DNA of 61,411 bases from Ferrimonas balearica (GTDB lineage: Bacteria; Pseudomonadota; Gammaproteobacteria; Enterobacterales; Shewanellaceae), in the NCBI RefSeq assembly GCF_019802055.1, contig NZ_JAHVHW010000014.1, positions 1 through 61,411 on the forward strand, given 5' to 3'. Positions 1 through 6,676 of the stretch are shown piece after piece. The notes beneath the pieces are model-generated. The model worked only from the letters and a program-made list of their open reading frames with translations, ran no database searches and was not told the origin of the DNA. The translations under genes and the position numbers were made by a program. Numbering within the stretch: position 1 is the stretch's first letter; every line of letters begins with the position of its first letter.

Positions 1-118
1 TCCCGGCAAAGGGGGTAATGATACCTCTGAAGTCACATGCCTGTGGCATCCCCATAAACCAAAAAGCCCCCTTGAAGGGGGCTAATCAAAGCCACCTGCT
101 ATGCAGGTGGTTTTTTAC
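1..118 (+). mobile_element. Right end of dispersed hairpin element, copy A (cut by window edge)
   Basis: This stretch matches the last ~117 bases of the element at 19322-19870. Near-identical blocks are the start (TCCCGGCAAA, then GGGGGTAATG), TGGCATCCCC at about 46-55, and the long block at about 60-110. Between them the two copies diverge. Position 1 falls inside the element, so its left part lies outside the window. The right hairpin has arms at 92-99 and 103-110 with loop TAT. Both copies end in TTTAC eight bases after the hairpin, which suggests the true right tip. There is no coding sequence. Identity as a mobile element is inferred from the duplication and hairpin ends. Confidence 0.6.
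58..85 (-). terminator. Intrinsic terminator downstream of copA
   Basis: On the minus strand a 7-bp stem (AGCCCCC/GGGGGCT, arms 77-83 and 65-71, loop of 5) is followed by a run of five T. It sits about 65 bases past the copA stop and lies within the repeated element, so copA appears to use a terminator supplied by the element. A second hairpin at 92-110 is followed by six T on the plus strand (111-116) and could stop transcription in the other direction. Confidence 0.75.
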
Positions 119-147
119 TCTGAGGGTTTCGCCAACCAGGGCGAATG

Positions 148-2553
148 TTAATGACGAGGCTGGAACCAGCGCAACCGGTTGGCGTTGGTGACCACCGTCA
201 GTGAGGAGAGCGCCATGGCCGCACCCGCAACAACCGGGTTCAGCAGGGTGCCTGTCAGCGGGTAGAGCACCCCGGCCGCGATCGGGATCCCCAGGCTGTT
301 GTAGATAAAGGCCCCAAACAGGTTCTGCTTGATATTGCGCAGTGTCGCCCGGGACAGAGCGATGGCATCGGCAACGCCATGCAGTGAGGATCGGATCAGA
401 ATGATGTCCGCCGAGGCCTTGGCGATGTCGGTACCGGAGCCAATGGCAAAACCGACATCCGCCTGGGCCAGAGCCGGGGCATCGTTGATGCCGTCACCGG
501 CCATGGCAACCTTGTCACCGGATTGCTGCAGTGATTTGAGTACCCGTACTTTATCTTCCGGGCGCATCTGAGCTTCAAACTGGTCGATGCCCAGTTGACG
601 GGCAACCGCGGCCGCCGTATCCGGGTGATCGCCGGTCAGCATCACCACTTTGATGCCCTGAGTGTGTAACCGGTCGATGGCACTTCTGGCGTCATCGCGG
701 ATCGGGTCGGCAATGGCCAGCACCCCTTGAAGCTGACCATCTGCCGCCAGATAAACCGGGGTTTTTCCCTCGTTGGCCAGTCGCGCGACTTCAGCGTCCA
801 GTGAGTCGGTGTCCACGTGCCACTGGGTCATCATGGCATGGTTGCCCAGGATCAGGTGCCGGCCCTCGACCTGCCCCTCCACACCGAGTCCGGTATGAGC
901 CTCAAACTCATTGAGCGGGGGCAGTGTTTCCCCATGGGCAGCGTGGAGAATCGCTTCAGCCAACGGGTGCTCCGAGCCCTGCTCAAGCGCCGCCGCCTGA
1001 ATCAGCAGGCGATGGGGTTCGACGCCGGGCGCGGGAAGCTGGTCAGTGACTGAGGGGCGTCCTTCCGTCAGGGTGCCGGTTTTGTCCACCACCAGAGCGG
1101 TAAGGTCCGTCGCGGTTTGCAGCGCGCTCCCCTCCCGTACCAGCAGTCCCAGTTGAGCGGCCTTACCTACACCGTTGATCACCGACATGGGGGTAGCCAG
1201 CCCCAGTGCGCAGGGGCAAGCGATGATCAGTACCGTCGTCAGTACCACCAGCGCGTGGGTCAGGCGTGGGTCTGGCCCCCACAGGAACCAGATGGTGGCG
1301 CTGATCAGCGCAATCAGCACTACCGCCGGAACAAATACCGCGGAGATGCGATTGGCCAGGTTGGCGATGGGGAGCTTGCTGCTCTGAGCGTGGCGAACCA
1401 GCTCGATGATCTGGGCCAGTGCCGTGTCTGCGCCCACCCGCTGGGCGCTCATGATCAGGCTGCCCTGCTTATTCAGCGTGCCTGCACTCAGTTCGCCGCC
1501 GGAAACTTTCTCTACCGGCATCGGTTCGCCGGTGAGCATCGACTCGTCCACCAGGGAGCGCCCCTCCAGCACAACCCCATCGACGGGCACCTGTTCGCCG
1601 GGACGCAGCCGTAACTGGTCACCGACCTGAACCAGCCGAATGGGCATGTCCCGCTCCTGCCCATCGCGGATCACCCGGGCGGTTTTGGGACGCAGTGCCA
1701 TCAGTTGGCGCAGTGCGGTGTTGGTTTTGCTCTTGGCCCGATGCTCCAACGCCTGGCCGAGGTTAATCAGGCCGATGATCATGGCTGAGGCTTCAAAGTA
1801 GAGGTGACGGCTGGCAGCTGGAAACGCTTCCGGTATCAGCACCACCGCCATACTGAACAGCCAGGCGGTGCCGGTGCCAAGGGCAATCAAGGTGTCCATG
1901 GTGGCGCTGCCATGCTTCAGAGCCTGCCAGGCACCACGGAAGTAGTGGCCTCCGGCGTAGATCAGCATCACCAGAGTCAGACCACCGGCGGCGCCCCAAA
2001 GCCATTGATCGGTCCAGGACTCTACGGTCATGCCGTCGATCCAACCCCATACCATCATGACCAGCCCCAGGGTCAGTGCCAGCGCGCTCTGCATCATCTG
2101 GGTGCGGAATCCACTGACGTGTGTGCTGTCATCCTCGCTGAGGGGGGCATCCTGAAGGTCGCCGGGATATCCGATGGAGTCCAGGGCGGAAAGCGCTTGC
2201 GGCAAGTTGTAGCGACCAGAAATCAGGACGGTTTTGTCCGCCAGATTGACCTGCACCCGGGTGACACCCGGGAGGGCGGAGAGGGCGTTTTCGACCTTGC
2301 CGACACAGCTGGCACAGCGCATTCCTGGGACGGACAGGGAATCTTCATTTTCCGCCAACGGGCGGGCGGGGTAGCCGATGGTGTCCAGGGCTTGGATCAG
2401 CGCATCGGGAGTCGCCTCCCCGGTGATCTCAACACTCTGGTCGGCCAGATTGACCTGGACGCTCTTTACACCGTCGATAGGCGTCAAAGCCGCTTCGATT
2501 TTGCTGACGCAGGAGGCGCATCGCGCCCCCTCAATATGCAGTTGGATGGTCAT
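148..2553 (-). CDS. copA: Copper-exporting P1B-type ATPase CopA
   Basis: Inner-membrane pump that exports Cu(I) to the periplasm using ATP. The 801-residue protein has two N-terminal heavy-metal-binding domains (CASC at residues 12-15 and 80-83), eight predicted membrane helices, the CPC ion-binding motif at 446-448, the phosphorylated Asp490 in DKTGT, the SEHP motif of P1B pumps, and TGD and GDGINDAP of the ATP-binding and hinge regions. Length and order match CopA. The ATG at 2553 is preferred over an in-frame GTG at 2601, because that GTG lies between the -35 and -10 of the CueR-type promoter. No clear ribosome binding site precedes either start. It is monocistronic, ending next to the repeated element. 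No copper chaperone or cueR gene lies nearby. Confidence 0.96.
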   Translation of the reverse strand: MTIQLHIEGARCASCVSKIEAALTPIDGVKSVQVNLADQSVEITGEATPDALIQALDTIGYPARPLAENEDSLSVPGMRCASCVGKVENALSALPGVTRVQVNLADKTVLISGRYNLPQALSALDSIGYPGDLQDAPLSEDDSTHVSGFRTQMMQSALALTLGLVMMVWGWIDGMTVESWTDQWLWGAAGGLTLVMLIYAGGHYFRGAWQALKHGSATMDTLIALGTGTAWLFSMAVVLIPEAFPAASRHLYFEASAMIIGLINLGQALEHRAKSKTNTALRQLMALRPKTARVIRDGQERDMPIRLVQVGDQLRLRPGEQVPVDGVVLEGRSLVDESMLTGEPMPVEKVSGGELSAGTLNKQGSLIMSAQRVGADTALAQIIELVRHAQSSKLPIANLANRISAVFVPAVVLIALISATIWFLWGPDPRLTHALVVLTTVLIIACPCALGLATPMSVINGVGKAAQLGLLVREGSALQTATDLTALVVDKTGTLTEGRPSVTDQLPAPGVEPHRLLIQAAALEQGSEHPLAEAILHAAHGETLPPLNEFEAHTGLGVEGQVEGRHLILGNHAMMTQWHVDTDSLDAEVARLANEGKTPVYLAADGQLQGVLAIADPIRDDARSAIDRLHTQGIKVVMLTGDHPDTAAAVARQLGIDQFEAQMRPEDKVRVLKSLQQSGDKVAMAGDGINDAPALAQADVGFAIGSGTDIAKASADIILIRSSLHGVADAIALSRATLRNIKQNLFGAFIYNSLGIPIAAGVLYPLTGTLLNPVVAGAAMALSSLTVVTNANRLRWFQPRH

Positions 2554-2577
2554 CACTGCGCGCTCAAGGAGAAGGGG

Positions 2578-2615
2578 TAGCCTCAGGCTAAAGTCTCCCA
2601 CAAGGGGAGAGTCAA
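2578..2615 (-). promoter_or_regulatory. CueR-type (MerR family) copper-responsive promoter of copA
   Basis: Reading the minus strand, -35 TTGACT (2615-2610) and -10 TAGCCT (2590-2585) are 19 bp apart. The spacer contains the imperfect dyad CTCCCC-TTG-TGGGAG. The arrangement, including the over-long spacer, matches closely the Escherichia coli copA promoter bound by CueR as I recall it. Predicted transcription starts near 2578, giving a leader of about 25 bases before the ATG at 2553. CueR-type activators untwist such long spacers when Cu(I) is bound. Confidence 0.85.
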
Positions 2616-2627
2616 GCGGCTTTGGGA

Positions 2628-3050
2628 TCAGAGAAACTGCGCCTCCGGCAGCAGGATCACTTCAAACCGCTCCATAAACAGGGGCACATCATCCTGCATC
2701 AGAAAGATCACCCACTCGCCGGGCTGCAGCTCCTCTTCAAACTCAAACTCCCAGACCACCGTATTGGGCTGTCCCGGTTGCAGGTATTGCACCCAGCCAC
2801 TAGCTTCATGGCCAAGTGGCGGCATCGGAGGGTGCTGCACCACCACCTGCAGCGGGCGAGCCGAATCCCAGTCTGGATCCGGCAGAAAGCGAAAACCGAA
2901 CAGATTTCCGAGCCGGGCGGGGATCCGCTCGGAAGCGAGCAGCAGTGCGGCATCGTGGTTGTCGCTGGCAAACAGCCCTTTTTCCACCACCTCCCCATTG
3001 GCTGAGAGGGCCGACAGCAGAAGAAAAAGAGCGATAGTAAGACGGTGCAT
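2628..3050 (-). CDS. Small secreted protein, probable DUF3859 family
   Basis: A 140-residue protein with a signal peptide at residues 1-19 (hydrophobic run, cleavage likely after the Ala-Asn-Gly stretch). The mature part appears beta-rich, with motifs VVEKGLF near its start and a C-terminal strand WVIFLMQDD...FEVILL that recall DUF3859 proteins; this assignment is from memory. The ATG at 3050 is chosen because GGAG lies just upstream on the minus strand. A longer reading frame to 3077 has no such site. Function is unknown. The gene lies upstream of copA on the same strand, but the copA promoter sits between them, so co-transcription is not required. Confidence 0.7.
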   Translation of the reverse strand: MHRLTIALFLLLSALSANGEVVEKGLFASDNHDAALLLASERIPARLGNLFGFRFLPDPDWDSARPLQVVVQHPPMPPLGHEASGWVQYLQPGQPNTVVWEFEFEEELQPGEWVIFLMQDDVPLFMERFEVILLPEAQFL

Positions 3051-3158
3051 CCAGTCTCCAAAGTGACAACGTCTCACCTGAGCTTAGGTGATCGTCAACC
3101 ATGGCGACATCGTTTAAGCTCTCCTCGTCTGAGGGTAAAAATCTGCTAGGAGCACTGA

Positions 3159-3848
3159 ATGATCGAACTGCACTACTGGCCCACGCCCAATGGTCATAAG
3201 ATCACCCTGTTTTTGGAGGAAGCGGGCCTGGAGTATGACATCGTGCCGGTGAACATCGGTGCCGGTGACCAATTTAAGCCCGAGTTTCTTGCCATCGCCC
3301 CCAACAACCGGATGCCTGCCATTGTGGATAGAGCACCAGCCGATGGCGGCGGTCCGCTGTCGGTGTTTGAGTCCGGCGCCATCCTGGAGTACTTGGCGGA
3401 CAAAGTGGGGCAGTTTCTGCCGAAACAGCCGCGCCCCCGTATGGTTGTGCTGCAGTGGCTGTATTGGCAGATGGGTGGACTGGGCCCAATGGCTGGCCAG
3501 AACCACCACTTCAACCATTACGCCCCCGAGGTCATTCCCTACGCTCAACAGCGTTATATCAAGGAGACCGCGCGCTTGTATGGCGTGCTGGATAAACAGT
3601 TGGAAGGGAAGGAGTATGTAGCCGGGGAGTACTCCATTGCGGACATGGCGATCTTCCCGTGGGCCAAGCTGTGGGAGGGGCAGGGACAGGATCTGAGCCA
3701 GTTCCCCAATATGGCTGCCTGGCTGGCGCGAATGGAGCAGCGGCCTGCGGTACAGCGCGCCTACGCCGTGGCGGAAAGCATTAAAGACGCCAAGCCCGCC
3801 AACGAGCTGTCCGAAGAGGACAAGAAGCGGCTGTTCAACCTGGATTGA
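3159..3848 (+). CDS. yfcG: Glutathione S-transferase, Nu class (YfcG-like disulfide reductase)
   Basis: Cytosolic enzyme of the glutathione transferase fold. In Escherichia coli the YfcG relative reduces disulfides using glutathione and lacks classic transferase activity. The N-terminal thioredoxin-like domain (residues 1-90) has the signature TPNGHKITLFLEEAGL, and NNRMPAIVD plus FESGAILEYLA supply the cis-Pro and glutathione-binding residues. The all-alpha C-terminal domain contains LGPMAGQNHHFNHYAPE and SIADMAIFPW, both typical of YfcG/YghU. The 229-residue length fits. TAGGAG upstream supports the ATG at 3159. It is a single gene followed by a strong hairpin terminator. Confidence 0.92.
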   Translation: MIELHYWPTPNGHKITLFLEEAGLEYDIVPVNIGAGDQFKPEFLAIAPNNRMPAIVDRAPADGGGPLSVFESGAILEYLADKVGQFLPKQPRPRMVVLQWLYWQMGGLGPMAGQNHHFNHYAPEVIPYAQQRYIKETARLYGVLDKQLEGKEYVAGEYSIADMAIFPWAKLWEGQGQDLSQFPNMAAWLARMEQRPAVQRAYAVAESIKDAKPANELSEEDKKRLFNLD

Positions 3849-3851
3849 TCG

Positions 3852-3883
3852 AAAAACGGGAGCGCTCTGGCGCTCCCGTTTCT
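3852..3883. terminator. Bidirectional intrinsic terminator between gst and lipoprotein gene
   Basis: A 9-bp stem (ACGGGAGCG/CGCTCCCGT, arms 3856-3864 and 3871-3879) has five A on its left and T-rich sequence on its right, so it can end transcripts from both convergent genes. Confidence 0.8.
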
Positions 3884-4308
3884 TATTGCTGCTTCTCGCG
3901 CAGCTTCTCGGCCTCTTTCCTGGCCTCTTCACTCATCTCTTCGGCTTGCTTCTGGGCCTCATCCAGCGCCTCTTCGGTGGCGACTTTGGCATCATCATAA
4001 GCCTCTGTCGCTGCCCCTTTGGCTTCATCGTAGGCTTCCGAGGTGGCGTCCTTGGCGTCTTTATAGGCATCCGACGCGGCGTCTTTGGCACCTTCATAGG
4101 CATCACCAGCAGCGCCTTTAGCCTCTTCGTAGGCGTCATCCACCTTGGCTCGAGCCTCTTCAGCAGCGGCCTGGGCTTCCTCCTTCATCTGTTCGGCTTT
4201 GGCAGCCGCTTTGTCGAGGGCGTCCTGCATCTCCTCTTTTTTCTGCTCGCTGCAGGCGGTCAGACCCAGAAGGATCAGCGCCGCCACAACAGGGATCCTT
4301 GCGTTCAT
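3883..4308 (-). CDS. Repeat-rich, apolipoprotein-like lipoprotein of unknown function
   Basis: A 141-residue protein with a lipoprotein signal peptide; the lipobox LTAC places the lipidated Cys at residue 19. The mature part is almost entirely Ala, Glu, Asp, Lys, Tyr and Gln. It contains tandem 11-residue units of the form DAYxxAKxAxx between about residues 58 and 112, which predict one long amphipathic helix like LEA or apolipoprotein-type helices. No catalytic motif is visible. The SerGlu after the lipidated Cys suggests outer-membrane sorting under the +2 rule. A role in envelope stress or membrane binding is inference only. It diverges from qmcA, 140 bases away. Confidence 0.8.
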   Translation of the reverse strand: MNARIPVVAALILLGLTACSEQKKEEMQDALDKAAAKAEQMKEEAQAAAEEARAKVDDAYEEAKGAAGDAYEGAKDAASDAYKDAKDATSEAYDEAKGAATEAYDDAKVATEEALDEAQKQAEEMSEEARKEAEKLREKQQ

Positions 4309-4448
4309 TGCAATCTCCTCGGGAAGGGCAGCCGGTCACGATACCGGCAGCTCGAGTGTAGCAGAAGGGGCCTACTCGTAAGTCCTGTTGCTGCGGAGTC
4401 GAATGGAGTACAGTCGGTTTTTTGGTCGACATTTCAATGGAGTGAAAG

Positions 4449-5369
4449 ATGTTTGGTACCGATATTGTCGCCCTGGTACTGGTTGGGCTGGCGGTGGTTC
4501 TGGTGGCCACCGGTGTAAAAATGGTGCCTCAGGGTTTCCAGTACACGGTGGAGCGTTTTGGTAAGTTCACCCGCACTCTGACGCCGGGCCTGAATTTGAT
4601 TGTGCCCCTGGTGGACGGGATTGGCCGTAAACAGAACATGATGGAGCAGGTGCTGGACATCATGCCCCAGGAGGTGATCTCCGCAGATAACGCCCAAGTG
4701 ACCACTGACGCAGTCTGCTTCTTCCAGGTTCAGGACGCGGTACGCGCCTCCTATGAGGTGAACAATCTTGAGCTGGCGATGCAGAACCTGGTGATGACCA
4801 ATATCCGTGCGGTATTGGGCGCCATGGAGCTGGATGAGATGCTCTCCAACCGGGACCGCATCAACGCGGAACTGCTGATCAAGGTGGATGAAGCGACCGA
4901 TCCATGGGGGGTCAAGGTGACCCGCATCGAGATCCGGGACATCAGCCCACCAGCAGATCTGGTGGATGCCATGGCCCGACAGATGAAAGCGGAGCGGGAA
5001 AAGCGTGCTTCCATCCTTGAGGCTGAAGGGGAGCGACAAGCGGCGATTCAGGTGGCAGAGGGTGAGAAGCAGTCCGCCATTTTGAAAGCGGAGGGTCAGC
5101 TGGAAGCGGCAAAGCGGGAGGCAGAAGCCCGGGAACGTCTGGCTGAAGCGGAAGCCAATGCGACCTCCATGGTGTCCAAAGCGATTGCCGAGGGGGATAT
5201 GCAGGCGATCAACTACTTTGTCGCGCAGAAGTATGTCGAAGCGCTTAAAGAAGTGGCCGCTGCTGACAACAGTAAGCTGGTGATGATGCCACTGGAAGCC
5301 GGCAGCCTGATCGGTGCCGTAGGGGGCATCACCGAACTGCTGAAAGAGAGCGGAAAGAGGAGCGCCTGA
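4449..5369 (+). CDS. qmcA: SPFH/stomatin-family membrane protein QmcA
   Basis: A 306-residue inner-membrane protein. One N-terminal helix (about residues 5-22) is followed by an SPFH/band-7 domain ([23 protein letters not shown] through the ISPPADL region) and a long charged helix rich in AEGE/KAEGQ repeats that mediates oligomerisation in this family. QmcA multimers form microdomains linked to protease control in Escherichia coli. GGAGTG precedes the ATG. The stop overlaps the start of the NfeD-like gene (TGATG), the usual SPFH-NfeD pair. Confidence 0.93.
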   Translation: MFGTDIVALVLVGLAVVLVATGVKMVPQGFQYTVERFGKFTRTLTPGLNLIVPLVDGIGRKQNMMEQVLDIMPQEVISADNAQVTTDAVCFFQVQDAVRASYEVNNLELAMQNLVMTNIRAVLGAMELDEMLSNRDRINAELLIKVDEATDPWGVKVTRIEIRDISPPADLVDAMARQMKAEREKRASILEAEGERQAAIQVAEGEKQSAILKAEGQLEAAKREAEARERLAEAEANATSMVSKAIAEGDMQAINYFVAQKYVEALKEVAAADNSKLVMMPLEAGSLIGAVGGITELLKESGKRSA

Positions 5370-5824
5370 TGGCATTTTTGGACTCTTTGGCTGCGTGGCA
5401 CTGGCTGGTTCTGGGACTGGTGCTGCTGGGTCTGGAGGCGCTGGGGGCCGGCGGATTCCTGCTGGGTGGTGCCGTGGCAGGCATCCTGTTGGCACTGCTG
5501 TTATGGCTGTGGCCTGAGATGGCCTGGTCCACCCAGTTTATCCTGTTCGCGGTCGCCGCCGTGGCCTTTACCGTGATCTACTGGCGAGGCTTCCGTCGTT
5601 TTAATCAGGCAACAGAGCAAACCGGTTTGAACGACCGAGCTGCTCAGCTGGTTGGTCGGGTGTTGGTCCTGGAGAAGGAGCTGGTCGCTGGCGAGGACAG
5701 AATCCAAATTGGCGATACGCTTTGGCGGGTACGCATTGACGTCTCCCTGCCAGCCGGCAGCCGGGTTCGTGTGCGGGAGAGTCAGGGCATGATACTGATT
5801 CTTGAGCCCGAGTCCGAAGCGTAA
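5369..5824 (+). CDS. ybbJ: NfeD-like membrane protein (YbbJ family)
   Basis: A 151-residue protein with three or four hydrophobic segments in residues 10-75 and a C-terminal OB-fold domain (LVGRVLVLEKELVAGEDRIQIGDTLWRVR...LPAGSRVRVRESQGMILILEPE), the standard form of short NfeD proteins. These act with SPFH partners such as QmcA. Translation is coupled to qmcA by a one-base overlap of stop and start codons. Confidence 0.92.
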   Translation: MAFLDSLAAWHWLVLGLVLLGLEALGAGGFLLGGAVAGILLALLLWLWPEMAWSTQFILFAVAAVAFTVIYWRGFRRFNQATEQTGLNDRAAQLVGRVLVLEKELVAGEDRIQIGDTLWRVRIDVSLPAGSRVRVRESQGMILILEPESEA

Positions 5825-5880
5825 ACCGGTCTTTTTCCGCCCTTGTCGGGGAGTCGCAATGACTCCGGATGTTCGAACGG

Positions 5881-5903
5881 GGTGCCTGGCTCAGCCAGGC
5901 ACC
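5881..5903. terminator. Convergent hairpin between ybbJ and tapT
   Basis: A perfect 10-bp stem (GGTGCCTGGC/GCCAGGCACC, loop TCA) directly abuts the tapT stop. Neither side has a good T tract, so it is a weak terminator candidate or an mRNA 3'-end stabiliser. Confidence 0.5.
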
Positions 5904-6620
5904 TTAACGCCTGATCCCTTCCAGATAGCTGAACGGCTCGGTCTCTGAGGTCACGGGCAGTTGCCGTTTGCCTGCGTAGTAGCGCTGGGAAAACACCTGG
6001 AAAAAGGCATCCAGCACCTGAGCATTACGCTCATCACCACCGATGGCCAGCACCTGGGCCGCCACCTCGGCGGTGGCCAATTGGTGCTCGTGTGCGGCAC
6101 TGCGCAACTTATAGCGGCTTAGGGCTTCCGGTGTGATGGAGAGCACCGGAAAACCCGCCAGGTAGTCGCTCTGGAACATCCGTCTTGCCTGCTTCCAGGT
6201 GCCATCCAGCAGCACCAGCAGGGGGACTTTCCCCTCGGCTACCTCAATTCGTTCCACCACCCGTTCCGGCTCGCTGTACTGGCCCGGGAACACGATCATC
6301 GGTTGATAACGGGGATCCGCCAGCAGGGCCAGCAGCGCGGGGTCTGGCTCGGTACGATCCCAGCAAAACGCTGCCGTGTTCGGCAGGATCTCAGCGATCA
6401 GACGACCGGTATTGGTGGGTTTCATCGGCTCTTTGTGGTGCATCAGCAGGCAGAAGCGCAGAGGGCTCTGGCCCGGTCGAGCCCAGGCGCAGCAACAGTG
6501 AGCCAGGGCGATCTGGCAGCGGGGGCAGCGCTCTACCGTGGCGCCCCGTGCAGCAAAGGGTTTACTGGCCAGTGCCAGGCGCTCGGCTCGCAGAGTGAGG
6601 ACAGCGTTCTCTTGGGTCAT
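5904..6620 (-). CDS. tapT: tRNA-uridine aminocarboxypropyltransferase TapT (DTW domain)
   Basis: Transfers the 3-amino-3-carboxypropyl group of S-adenosylmethionine to uridine 47 of tRNA, forming acp3U. The 238-residue protein has the DTW-domain signature: N-terminal cysteines CPRC and CCCAW (zinc-like cluster), MHHKEPMKPTNTGRL, the core LLDGTWKQARRM (DGTW in place of DTW), and SRYKLRSA. Length agrees with Escherichia coli YfiP/TapT (about 232). The ATG at 6620 is separated from plsB by a terminator, so it has its own transcription or depends on readthrough. Confidence 0.9.
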   Translation of the reverse strand: MTQENAVLTLRAERLALASKPFAARGATVERCPRCQIALAHCCCAWARPGQSPLRFCLLMHHKEPMKPTNTGRLIAEILPNTAAFCWDRTEPDPALLALLADPRYQPMIVFPGQYSEPERVVERIEVAEGKVPLLVLLDGTWKQARRMFQSDYLAGFPVLSITPEALSRYKLRSAAHEHQLATAEVAAQVLAIGGDERNAQVLDAFFQVFSQRYYAGKRQLPVTSETEPFSYLEGIRR

Positions 6621-6631
6621 GGTTTTGCCAT

Positions 6632-6660
6632 TAAAAAAGGGCGGGGAGTGCCCGCCCTTC
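6632..6660 (-). terminator. Intrinsic terminator of plsB
   Basis: On the minus strand, a GC-rich 9-bp stem (AAGGGCGGG/CCCGCCCTT) with a short loop is followed by six T, a textbook rho-independent terminator 17 bases past the plsB stop. Confidence 0.85.
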
Positions 6661-6676
6661 CATACAGTGTAACGAC

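Noticed and set aside
1804-2580. 258-codon plus-strand open frame opposite copA
   Set aside because: It mirrors the copA codon pattern, has no recognisable domain, and copA motifs are complete on the other strand.
3933-4139. Repeats in the lipoprotein gene considered as a DNA satellite
   Set aside because: The period is 33 bases and follows the 11-residue protein repeat, so selection on the protein explains it.
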